Below are positions 28,649 to 34,762 of a stretch of DNA of 34,762 nucleotides, piece after piece. This stretch comes from a virus, in IMG/VR virus record IMGVR_UViG_3300025120_007152, positions 1 to 34,762 of that record; one strand, 5' to 3'. The position numbers and the translations under genes were made by a program. Each line of letters begins with the position of its first letter. Position 1 is the stretch's first letter. The notes beneath the pieces were generated by a model. That model ran no database searches and was not told the origin of the DNA. It saw only the letters and a list, made by a program, of their open reading frames with translations.

Positions 28649-29029
28649 ATGACAAACATTCCTAAGAAATATCAAGAGCTATTAGACCAGTTTCCATTCT
28701 TAACATTAATCTTGTATGGTGGTAACGAATATGTTGGTATCATACAGAATATGGATAACAACTTAGCTAGTATGTATAACTTTAACAGTATTAAAGATAG
28801 TACAGACAAAAAACAATTTTTAGAACTTGGAGAAGAATGGTGGTGGGGTACCAATAGAATGATACCTATCAATATTATTTTTAAAACAAGTTTTGAGAAA
28901 TATAGAACTTGTCTACTTACTTTTAGTATTAAAGATTTTCAAGTATTACATGGTCCAACTATTAGCTTAAACAATATTATACAAAAAAGAGTTAAGCGGA
29001 GAAATATCCAACTAGTTCGCAGACTGTAA
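28649..29029 (+). CDS. Conserved unknown protein, the only rightward gene
   Basis: The 126-residue protein begins MTNIPKKYQELLDQFPFLTL and contains 'LYGGNEYVGIIQNMDNNLAS', 'FLELGEEWWWGTNRMIPINI' and 'HGPTISLNNIIQKRVKRRNI'. I recall similar proteins with the WWW and 'GPT.SLN...QKR.KRR' blocks in T4-like cyanophages, without known function. The basic end suggests nucleic-acid or ribosome contact. An ATG 14 codons upstream is possible but would overlap the opposite leader. No clear ribosome binding site is seen. The last 18 nt overlap the mini-DnaE gene antisense. Confidence 0.75.
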   Translation: MTNIPKKYQELLDQFPFLTLILYGGNEYVGIIQNMDNNLASMYNFNSIKDSTDKKQFLELGEEWWWGTNRMIPINIIFKTSFEKYRTCLLTFSIKDFQVLHGPTISLNNIIQKRVKRRNIQLVRRL

Positions 29030-29590
29030 TTGTTCACATAGTAAATTCATGTGTATAACTACAACCATTGCGTAACTAATTGCATGGGCTTTCTTAAAGT
29101 AGTAAGCCTTATTGTCTCTTATTGGTTTTACCCAAACTTCTTTCATTATCGTTGGCCACCCTTTGTCTTGTAGATGACGTTTGGCTGGTCTGATGATCGC
29201 TAGTGTCGCCGCTAATTGTTCTACCGACTGCGGCTTCAATCGTTTCAACAGACCGTCGTGTCCTGACACATGAAAGACTTTTTCTACGAAGTCTTCGTGG
29301 GTTAACAACTCCCATATTGGTTCCCTTTCCATTAATTCTGCGAGATGATCGTCATCTCTAATATCTTTGTATATGCTAACGTTCAACAAATCTAATTTAA
29401 AAAATTCGTGTTCGTCAGCTTCTGTGTGTTCAACAGTACAAATGTTGGTAAAAGGATTGCTTGGTACCCTGTGAAAATATACACCTGTATTATGCTTGCG
29501 TTGCTTTAACTTAGCTGGCGTATGTTTGAACAATTCTAATGCTTGTGCTCTATCTGCAAAATCTATATCAATATCCGGTAAACTAGACAT
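29012..29590 (-). CDS. Miniature DnaE-like protein with polymerase active-site motifs
   Basis: The 192-residue protein carries, in the DnaE order, PDIDIDF at 5-11 (the two catalytic acids), 'FFKLDLLNVS' (D67 against the third acid in 'KFDFLGL'), 'VFHVSGHDGLLKRLKPQSVE' and 'LAIIRPAKR' (against 'VFQLES.G...LIKRLQP' and 'LVALFRPGPL'), and 'FKKAHAISYAM' (against 'FNKSHAVAYAL'). Bacterial DnaE is about 1,160 residues; the PHP, fingers and OB parts are missing. I recall similar short proteins in T4-like cyanophages. It could be an inactive mimic, a clamp or DNA binder, or a tiny polymerase. The chosen start at 29590 has GGAACAGAGG ahead and overlaps the 2OG gene. Confidence 0.8.
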   Translation of the reverse strand: MSSLPDIDIDFADRAQALELFKHTPAKLKQRKHNTGVYFHRVPSNPFTNICTVEHTEADEHEFFKLDLLNVSIYKDIRDDDHLAELMEREPIWELLTHEDFVEKVFHVSGHDGLLKRLKPQSVEQLAATLAIIRPAKRHLQDKGWPTIMKEVWVKPIRDNKAYYFKKAHAISYAMVVVIHMNLLCEQLQSAN

Positions 29591-30200
29591 CCTCTGTTCC
29601 TTGTTGTTCTTTGTAGTATGTAGAATGAAAGTTAAATGAAATACTAACTCGTTCTTCATCTGTGTTATTTGCTTCGACGCTGTGCCTTACCCAACTTGGA
29701 AATACAATTAGTTTACCTGTTTCACTTGGATAATGCCAAGTTACTGCATTAAAATGATTATAACCATTCCGCTGTGGAGGCAAATAGTGTTCTGCTCCGT
29801 CAGTACGTTCAATTGAAAATCCTCCCATTTCAGGACTACAGTAAGGATAGTATACTCCGCTTAACAACGAGCCTGGATGACAATGTGGATAATTATACGC
29901 TCCTTTGCCATTTATAATATACCAAATGTTACCTAATTCAACTCCCCCAAGTTGCGTATTCTTTGCACAATCATCAACGTGTTCTGTAATTGTGTTTACA
30001 AGATGTATAAATGCCTGATTATCACTGCCTGCTATTTCCTGACTATGGTATCCATTACGATTACTTCTAAACAATCCATCTTCGTCTTGTTCTCTAAAAC
30101 TATTGCCGTATTTTACTAGTTCCTCGTTATCAATACCTTCTAGCGTTACATTCCAAATAATGCTAGGAAACCACATATCCATATGCATCTTATTTTCCAT
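29583..30200 (-). CDS. 2OG-Fe(II) oxygenase
   Basis: The 205-residue protein resembles the 2OG-FeII_Oxy_5 type found often in marine phages: 'YNYPHCHPGSLLSGVYY' (HxH at 106-108), 'LIVFPSWVRHSVEAN' (distal His, H173) and 'ERVSISFNF' (the 2-oxoglutarate-binding Arg, R184). The enzymes use 2-oxoglutarate and iron to hydroxylate a substrate, here unknown. Its start overlaps the zinc-finger gene by 11 nt and its end overlaps the mini-DnaE gene. Confidence 0.87.
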   Translation of the reverse strand: MENKMHMDMWFPSIIWNVTLEGIDNEELVKYGNSFREQDEDGLFRSNRNGYHSQEIAGSDNQAFIHLVNTITEHVDDCAKNTQLGGVELGNIWYIINGKGAYNYPHCHPGSLLSGVYYPYCSPEMGGFSIERTDGAEHYLPPQRNGYNHFNAVTWHYPSETGKLIVFPSWVRHSVEANNTDEERVSISFNFHSTYYKEQQGTEDV

Positions 30201-30894
30201 CTATCATCTCCTCTACAAAATTTGCATCATGTGGATTTAGCTGTCTTTTCTTACCCCAATAGTCAGCATCAATACAATTTGCAATTCTAGTCATACATTC
30301 AGCTGGCATTGTTTCTAATGCAGTTTGTGCCCTGTTACTACTAATAAGTAGCCATGGACTAATCTTTCCCATTTCAACCCAATCAGCAATTAAGTATCCA
30401 CTGGCACTTTCCCAAAATGTTTCAAAGTATTCTGTTGCACTTGCGTGTTCTACAAAACGTTCCAATGCACGTTCTACACTTTCACGTTTACAATGATCTT
30501 GTACAAACAACAAATACATTTTATCAGTGGGCCAATCTTTTAGTTTGGCTTTGTTCTTAATAAGCCAACGTGTAAACTGTTCTTGGTCAATAACTTTGGT
30601 GTTCAAACAATATGAACCAAACTTTACAAAAGCTGTATAATATTGACTGTCTACAAAGTCTTTATATTCTTTGGGTTTACTTTGCATTTCAATTCTATAA
30701 AACAAATCATAACTAGCAAATCCAACCAAGACATCTTGGCTATCTTTGTTTTGCCAACGTCTTTTCTTTTCACAACTATGCGCCAACAGAGTGCTTTCTC
30801 TTTGAAAACTCTTCTTGCAATATTCACATTTAAAAGTGTTTTTGCTCAATTGAACGCTTCCTACTGCACTTAGCACTTGCTGTACTGTTGTCAT
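30190..30894 (-). CDS. C2H2-type zinc-finger protein, unknown function
   Basis: The 234-residue protein has one zinc finger near the start: C23, C26, H39 and C41 in 'FKCEYCKKSFQRESTLLAHS'. The rest is helical, Trp/Tyr/Phe-rich ('DVLVGFASYDLFYRIEMQSK') with basic patches. I recall a similar zinc-finger protein in T4-like cyanophages without a known role. It may bind DNA or RNA. Its ATG overlaps the stop of the small membrane gene. Confidence 0.75.
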   Translation of the reverse strand: MTTVQQVLSAVGSVQLSKNTFKCEYCKKSFQRESTLLAHSCEKKRRWQNKDSQDVLVGFASYDLFYRIEMQSKPKEYKDFVDSQYYTAFVKFGSYCLNTKVIDQEQFTRWLIKNKAKLKDWPTDKMYLLFVQDHCKRESVERALERFVEHASATEYFETFWESASGYLIADWVEMGKISPWLLISSNRAQTALETMPAECMTRIANCIDADYWGKKRQLNPHDANFVEEMIDGK

Positions 30895-31058
30895 TTGAAC
30901 TTTTTATCCACAGCTTTTTTACCCACATACAAAATTGCTATCACAAATACTATAACAGTTAGTACCAATGATTCCATAGCTAGGTCTCCTTGACTAGCAT
31001 CAATTTCAATACCTTTTTCAGATATTGCAATTCTACAATTTTCGCATTGTTCATTCAT
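30891..31058 (-). CDS. Small single-pass membrane protein with CxxC
   Basis: The 55-residue protein begins MNEQCENCRIAISEKGIEID and has one hydrophobic helix near 30-46 ('LVLTVIVFVIAILYVG') followed by a basic end. Both its ends overlap neighbours as ATGA, as real genes here do. An internal ATG at residue 28 has a strong GGAG site 8 nt ahead, so a 28-residue form (just the membrane helix) may be made too. Confidence 0.6.
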   Translation of the reverse strand: MNEQCENCRIAISEKGIEIDASQGDLAMESLVLTVIVFVIAILYVGKKAVDKKFK

Positions 31059-31525
31059 TTTTTAAATAACTCTTTGATATGTTTTTTGTCCATACCCATT
31101 TCTTCTGCTAGGTCTTTAAAATTTTGGACATCATTTGTACTTACCAATAATTCTAGTTCGTCGTCATTATAAGTTGGATAAAGTTCTTGTAACCATTTGA
31201 GTAGTTTGCCTTGTTTACCTTTTTTCTGTTTGCTAGGAGGTATCCAAGGATGAAACTGACTAGTACCTAACCCAATACACTGTAACAACTTGTGTTGTAG
31301 TTGAGGCTCATGTCTTAAGATGTTATAGTGTTTGTTTACAAGCTCATTGGTTAGAGCCAAATAATGATACTCAATGTCAGAATTCTTAGACTCTACTGCA
31401 CTGGTATAACGCATTAGTATCCAAATGCCTATCTTCTTTTGTTCTTCTTCAGTCAAGCTATCCCACCAACCGCTATCACGTTGGTCTATTGCTCTCATCT
31501 CTTCTTTGATACTAAGTTTATTCAT
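31055..31525 (-). CDS. Unknown helical protein, 156 residues
   Basis: I chose the ATG at 31525 (MNKLSIKEEMRAIDQRDSGW) with ATAGGAA ahead over one 17 codons earlier. The protein is mostly helical; 'HPWIPPSKQKKGKQGKLLKW' and 'LYPTYNDDELELLVS' stand out. A role like T4 gp62 (clamp-loader small subunit) crossed my mind because of size and a Lys/Trp patch, but I cannot support it. Its stop overlaps the small membrane gene start and its start overlaps the 67-residue gene by 8 nt. Confidence 0.68.
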   Translation of the reverse strand: MNKLSIKEEMRAIDQRDSGWWDSLTEEEQKKIGIWILMRYTSAVESKNSDIEYHYLALTNELVNKHYNILRHEPQLQHKLLQCIGLGTSQFHPWIPPSKQKKGKQGKLLKWLQELYPTYNDDELELLVSTNDVQNFKDLAEEMGMDKKHIKELFKK

Positions 31526-31721
31526 TATTCCTATCCGGATCACCATAAGGCATACGTTTAAATATTTCAGTAACATATTCCATTCTTATATCTTCTGCCA
31601 TTTTAGCAGTAAATCCAAAGTGTTCTATCAATGGTGTAATGTAATCAATGTTTTTGTTTTTATCTATTCGTTTTACTGAATCCATAAAATCTGATATTTC
31701 AGGTGTTAATTCTACTACCAT
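31518..31721 (-). CDS. Small unknown protein, 67 residues
   Basis: It begins MVVELTPEISDFMDSVKRID and is helical and soluble, with 'YITPLIEHFGFTAKMAEDIR' in the middle. It sits between overlapping genes on both sides. The arrangement (small gene, then the 156-residue gene) may be one functional unit. No family recognised. Confidence 0.66.
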   Translation of the reverse strand: MVVELTPEISDFMDSVKRIDKNKNIDYITPLIEHFGFTAKMAEDIRMEYVTEIFKRMPYGDPDRNNE

Positions 31722-31924
31722 AATTCTAATACCCTTCCGTTACCTACTATTATAAAGCCACATGTACAAATATGCAAGACAATCCAGAAGGTTCTAAATA
31801 ATAATGCTTTGTGTACATCACTTTGGGTAATAGGCAAAAACTCTGGCTTGTCGTCATCATCGAGCCCAACAGGCATGCCCACTGTTCTCGCCCACAATTT
31901 AAGCCATCGTCTTTGCCCTCTCAT
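31715..31924 (-). CDS. Small single-pass membrane protein, 69 residues
   Basis: It begins MRGQRRWLKLWARTVGMPVG, basic and Trp-rich, and has one membrane helix near residues 43-60 ('TFWIVLHICTCGFIIVGN'). I recall similar short proteins in T4-like marine phages. It shares one base with the stop of the 58-residue basic gene (TAATG) and overlaps the next by 7 nt. Function unknown. Confidence 0.68.
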   Translation of the reverse strand: MRGQRRWLKLWARTVGMPVGLDDDDKPEFLPITQSDVHKALLFRTFWIVLHICTCGFIIVGNGRVLELW

Positions 31925-32100
31925 TACATTGCGTTCTTACGTTCTTGAATTTCAGCACGTCGACTTTTTGTCAACTTACCTAAGTCTCCTAATGCTCCAC
32001 GAGCACGGGTTGCGGCAGTTTTAGTACTTTTGCCTTCCCATGTTTCGTGCTCTTTAAGATATGTTTCGTATGCTTGTACGATTTGTTCATGTAATGTCAT
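31924..32100 (-). CDS. Small basic helical protein, 58 residues
   Basis: The translation begins MTLHEQIVQAYETYLKEHET and contains 'STKTAATRARGALGDLGKLT' and 'KSRRAEIQERK'. I recall related 'AAGTRARKALG.IGKLTK.RR' proteins in T4-like cyanophages, sometimes considered DNA-binding. An AAAGGAG site lies 7 nt before the ATG and its stop shares a base with the next ATG. High confidence that it is a real gene, little on its role. Confidence 0.8.
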   Translation of the reverse strand: MTLHEQIVQAYETYLKEHETWEGKSTKTAATRARGALGDLGKLTKSRRAEIQERKNAM

Positions 32101-32114
32101 TTAATTCTCCTTTA

Positions 32115-32618
32115 TTACCATAAATCCTCTGTACTCAGTACATCGGGAATCTTGTTTGTTTCCTTAACAAAATATATGCACGGACTATCTTTTGTTTCTA
32201 ATAACGGCACTGCTAATATATGTCCAAACTTTAGTTTAGGAAAGTACCATTTTACTTCTTGATATATGTTTACTATTTCTATTTCTGCAAATGTTGGAAG
32301 AAATCCTGTCAACGGATTAAAAATAAATGCTTTAAAACCTCTATCATTTAAACTTGTTATAGGTAATACTTCTGGATCTCCTATACTAGGATCACATACA
32401 ATTAAACTCCAATCCAATGGTACTTTTACTTGTAGTTGACCAACTTGTAGTACAGCCGCAGGACTATTAAAACTTTCTAAGAACACCAACGGAACAAAAA
32501 TATAATCGGCTTCCTTAGGGTTGCTATAATCTAAAACACAGTATCGTATATCTTCTATTTCTTCAGGAACAAAATCTAAGTCATATGATTCGTTCTCTAC
32601 TGTTAATATTTTTGTCAT
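32115..32618 (-). CDS. Conserved T4-like marine phage protein, 167 residues
   Basis: It begins MTKILTVENESYDLDFVPEE. 'VKVPLDWSLIVCDPSIGDPE', 'LNDRGFKAFIFNPLTGFLPT' and 'KWYFPKLKFGHILAVPL' are blocks I recall from a widely conserved unnamed cyanophage protein. It is beta-rich with no membrane helix. The ATG overlaps the UvsW stop as ATGA, so the two are translated together. The consistent link to UvsW suggests a role in replication or recombination. Confidence 0.75.
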   Translation of the reverse strand: MTKILTVENESYDLDFVPEEIEDIRYCVLDYSNPKEADYIFVPLVFLESFNSPAAVLQVGQLQVKVPLDWSLIVCDPSIGDPEVLPITSLNDRGFKAFIFNPLTGFLPTFAEIEIVNIYQEVKWYFPKLKFGHILAVPLLETKDSPCIYFVKETNKIPDVLSTEDLW

Positions 32619-34069
32619 TTATAATTCACCTTTTCAATATGAAAGGGATACTTGGCTTCTCGATAAAATTTCTTTCGCTCAGTCAAATGTCTCTTGCTAA
32701 ATTTTGCACTACTGGTTATATCCCATATTTGTACATGGTCTTTATCCTGTGCTTTTCTTATGCCTCTTCCTATACTTTGTATAACTCTAACAAAACTTTT
32801 GCCGGGCTCCACAAGGACCAAGTTAAAGATACGGGGAATATTAATTCCCACACTAGCAACTCCGTATGTTGCTACAATAATTTTATTGTTTGTATCGCTA
32901 ACTTCGTCGTACTCTTCTTTTCTGTTTTTACTTTTCATACTACCACTTACAAATACAGTGTCTTCGCCTAAACGTTCTACTAAGCCTTCTCCTGCTTTAA
33001 TACGGTCCACTAGTACAAGTGTATTACCTGCTAGTGCCATTTTTTGTATCATCTCAGCCATATAGTCCAGTCTGTCTTTATTAGTTGTAAGATACGTTAG
33101 TTCACTTTGATAGTCTCCGTAACTAACGCTGTCTTGCAGTTGTAGCACATTAACATCACAGTTGGCTAGTACACCCATGTCTTGTAGTTCATGAGCACTC
33201 AGACTGTTTACTACTTCCCCTAAACTAACTTCTAAACTTAATCGTTCATGGTCTGCTTTGGGTATTGTACCTGTTAGCCCCCAACGAATTGGAATATTAG
33301 AGAATGCACCAGTTAGCAATTTCTTTAATACGTCTGCCTTAGCCTGATGAACTTCGTCTACCATAACACATACAACACCCTCCGCAAAATCGTGTAACCC
33401 ACTGTCGCTCAGTCCGTCTCTGAATCTTTTTTCCAAAACATTTAAACTCTGCCAAGTACATATGGTATGAGTTCGCCCCAACTCTTTTCTATCACCGAAA
33501 TAGACTCCTACATCAAGTCCCAAGTTTATATAATCAGCTTCGGTTTGCGTTACCAAATCCTTATTGGGTACTATGACTATCGTTCGACCATAGGGTTCAC
33601 ACTTGTAACTCAGTGCCGCGGTAATTAGTGTTTTACCTGCACCGGTTGCTATCTCCTGCAAACAATGTGGAGTTTCCAGGAATTGATTTATAACTGCTAC
33701 TTGATAGTCACGCAATACTATTGGTTCGCCAGCGGCTGGATGTTTAGGGGGCCACACTCGATCAGAGAACAACGCCTCAGTTACTAAATCAAATTGAAAA
33801 CTATGTGGTTCTCTCTCGTCCTCTATATCAATTGAATATCCTTCTTCTTCGAGTACGGGGAGGATAAAAGGTAAACAATTTACAAATGTCATACCACCCA
33901 TGGTAAAATATCCTACACATCCATCCCATCTGCCTAACTTGTATGCTGGCACATGAAATGCATAAGGTAAGAAAAACTTGAGTTTCTTTTCAAGTTTACG
34001 GCGAGTAGTTAAAGCCAAGCCTTCAAACTTACAGTTGACTTCATCTTTGAGAATCAGTTTTGTTTTCAT
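32615..34069 (-). CDS. uvsW: UvsW-type SF2 helicase
   Basis: The 484-residue protein resembles T4 UvsW (503). A small N-terminal domain ('RRKLEKKLKFFLPYAFHVPA') precedes the helicase core, with motif I ATGAGKT at 141-147, motif II DEVH at 238-241, motif III 'LTGTIP', and motif VI 'QSIGRGIRKAQDKDH'. UvsW unwinds branched DNA and R-loops and helps switch T4 from origin- to recombination-dependent replication. A sigma70 promoter (34076-34104) ends 6 nt before the ATG, with no ribosome binding site, so its mRNA should be leaderless. Confidence 0.94.
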   Translation of the reverse strand: MKTKLILKDEVNCKFEGLALTTRRKLEKKLKFFLPYAFHVPAYKLGRWDGCVGYFTMGGMTFVNCLPFILPVLEEEGYSIDIEDEREPHSFQFDLVTEALFSDRVWPPKHPAAGEPIVLRDYQVAVINQFLETPHCLQEIATGAGKTLITAALSYKCEPYGRTIVIVPNKDLVTQTEADYINLGLDVGVYFGDRKELGRTHTICTWQSLNVLEKRFRDGLSDSGLHDFAEGVVCVMVDEVHQAKADVLKKLLTGAFSNIPIRWGLTGTIPKADHERLSLEVSLGEVVNSLSAHELQDMGVLANCDVNVLQLQDSVSYGDYQSELTYLTTNKDRLDYMAEMIQKMALAGNTLVLVDRIKAGEGLVERLGEDTVFVSGSMKSKNRKEEYDEVSDTNNKIIVATYGVASVGINIPRIFNLVLVEPGKSFVRVIQSIGRGIRKAQDKDHVQIWDITSSAKFSKRHLTERKKFYREAKYPFHIEKVNYK

Positions 34070-34075
34070 ATTTTA

Positions 34076-34104
34076 ATTGTATGCTCTAAGTTGACGTTTG
34101 TCAA
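34076..34104 (-). promoter_or_regulatory. Sigma70-like promoter with leaderless geometry for uvsW
   Basis: TTGACA (34099-34104), 17-nt spacer, TACAAT (34076-34081), then TAAAAT and ATG. The 6-nt gap puts +1 on the A of ATG. The -35 box overlaps the stop of the preceding small coiled-coil gene. Confidence 0.82.
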
Positions 34105-34271
34105 TAGCTAGGTAAACTTGCTTTTGATTGAAGATTGTTAGCGTGATTTTCCATTAGTTGCAGTCGATGTTTTAGTTCACCAATCTCTTCTTTAAGTTTT
34201 GCAATTTCTTCGTCTTTTGTTTTTAGTTCTGCTAGCCCTCGGTACCCGTACTCTGTATAACCATCTTCCAT
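34101..34271 (-). CDS. Short coiled-coil protein, 56 residues
   Basis: It begins MEDGYTEYGYRGLAELKTKD and then has regular heptads of Leu/Ile with Lys and Glu ('EIAKLKEEIGELKHRLQLME'). An AGGGAAAG site precedes the ATG. The gene lies 8 nt after the oxygenase stop. It may dimerise and act as an adaptor; no family recognised. Confidence 0.68.
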   Translation of the reverse strand: MEDGYTEYGYRGLAELKTKDEEIAKLKEEIGELKHRLQLMENHANNLQSKASLPSY

Positions 34272-34279
34272 ATCTTTCC

Positions 34280-34762
34280 CTATCTATAAAAGTTTGCTGA
34301 TAAACAACGCCTAACGTGATCTGTCTCATTTTGATTGACTCCATGTTCCATCCAACCTGGAAATAATATTAACTTTCGATCTTTGGGAGGTATAGATATT
34401 AAATTTCCCCGTTCTGCTGTAAAGGGAACAAATCTTGCAGGTGAATGCTCACAAAAATAAAAGTCTCCATCCATACCGTTAGATGAAAGATAGTATGCCA
34501 TCGAAATCATCGAGGCTCCATGATGATGCTGAACTGCATAATCGCCTTTATGATATTGGGTGATCCAACTACTGCGACCAGATATATCCATACCTACTCC
34601 CATACCATCACAAAAAGCTGTTATATGGTGACCTAATTCTTCATGTAATTCATCTAGTTCAAACTCGCTGATTACATCAGAACCAAAACTTGGTTTATTA
34701 AATTTTTTACTAACATTCATGCCATGTGCTTTACTAGTCAATGGTACTTGTCCCCATTCTAT
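34280..34762 (-). CDS. 2OG-Fe(II) oxygenase, 5' end beyond the window
   Basis: The open frame continues to the right edge, so the N-terminus is missing; the visible part starts IEWGQVPLTSKAHGMNVSKK. It has 'YHKGDYAVQHHHGASMISMA' (iron-binding His), 'LILFPGWMEHGVNQNETDHV' (distal His) and 'RRCLSANFYR' (2-oxoglutarate-binding Arg). It differs clearly from the other oxygenase in the window, which carries 'YPHCHPGS', so the two are not a recent duplicate. Substrate unknown. Confidence 0.83.
   Translation of the reverse strand: MEWGQVPLTSKAHGMNVSKKFNKPSFGSDVISEFELDELHEELGHHITAFCDGMGVGMDISGRSSWITQYHKGDYAVQHHHGASMISMAYYLSSNGMDGDFYFCEHSPARFVPFTAERGNLISIPPKDRKLILFPGWMEHGVNQNETDHVRRCLSANFYR

Noticed and set aside
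28672-28872. 66-codon minus-strand ORF opposite the rightward gene
   Set aside because: The plus-strand frame has the conserved-looking protein; the minus frame has no start signal and no recognisable content.
29109-29315. 68-codon minus-strand ORF
   Set aside because: Shadow frame of the mini-DnaE gene, which carries the motifs.
31055-31525. Assignment as clamp-loader subunit gp62
   Set aside because: Only size and a basic Trp-containing patch suggest it; no motif supports it, so it was left as unknown.
1-34762. CRISPR array, insertion sequence, integrase or attachment site
   Set aside because: No regularly spaced repeats beyond the coding repeats at 18.0 kb, no transposase or recombinase motifs, no flanking inverted repeats.

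Overview
The window looks like part of the genome of a T4-like marine myovirus, of the kind that infects cyanobacteria or SAR11-type alphaproteobacteria. It is AT-rich and densely packed, and 59 of the 60 genes called read leftward (minus strand), usually with ATGA or TAATG overlaps. T4 core replication genes are recognisable: DnaB-type helicase gp41, primase gp61 and UvsW helicase. So are class Ia ribonucleotide reductase with glutaredoxin, many genes I associate with T4-like cyanophages and pelagiphages, and NATAAATA late promoters of the T4 type. I see no tRNA, photosynthesis gene, integrase, insertion sequence or CRISPR array. The host cannot be read from the window.

Layout, in transcription order from the right edge. 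(1) 34.8-28.6 kb: a 2OG-Fe(II) oxygenase (cut by the edge), UvsW, a run of small genes including a basic protein and several membrane peptides, a zinc-finger protein, a second 2OG oxygenase, and a miniature DnaE-like polymerase-motif protein. This block meets the only rightward gene. (2) 28.6-24.7 kb: a structural protein, primase, helicase, a GNAT-like protein and two tiny coupled ORFs. (3) 24.7-16.9 kb: a block of late genes with virion-like proteins and an enzymatic cassette of nucleotidyltransferase, ligase-like protein and APH-like kinase. Several start with short sequences resembling the T4 capsid-targeting peptide. (4) 16.7-11 kb: RecB-like exonuclease, fibre-like protein, nrdA, nrdB, grx and an Sm-like gene. 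(5) 10.9-8 kb: PAAR tip protein and a large structural protein. (6) 7.9-5.3 kb: small unknown genes, several behind near-identical sigma70 promoters. (7) 5.3-0.5 kb: SleB lysin, P-loop kinase, staphylococcal-nuclease homologue, a long membrane coiled-coil protein, an unknown protein, then translation initiation factor IF-3 and ribosomal protein bS21. Hsp20 begins at the left edge.

The strongest result concerns translation initiation. The phage carries a full-length IF-3 (infC, TTG start) coupled by ATGA overlap to bS21 (rpsU). At least seven genes appear to be leaderless. Four late promoters (NATAAATA) end exactly 5 nt before an ATG, and three sigma70 promoters (TTGACA-N17-TAnnnT) end exactly 6 nt before an ATG. 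Both geometries put the expected transcription start on the A of the start codon. A kinase frame also lacks any ATG/GTG/TTG start ahead of its conserved N-lobe. I infer, without proof, that the phage adjusts host initiation with its own IF-3 and bS21 to suit such messages.

Other notable points are a 192-residue protein that keeps the DnaE active-site motifs, a ligase-like protein with KxDG/EG/KxK motifs next to a pol-beta-type nucleotidyltransferase and a kinase (possibly a packaged RNA-repair set), and a perfect 51-bp promoter duplication. All function calls come from reading motifs by eye; no database search was run.
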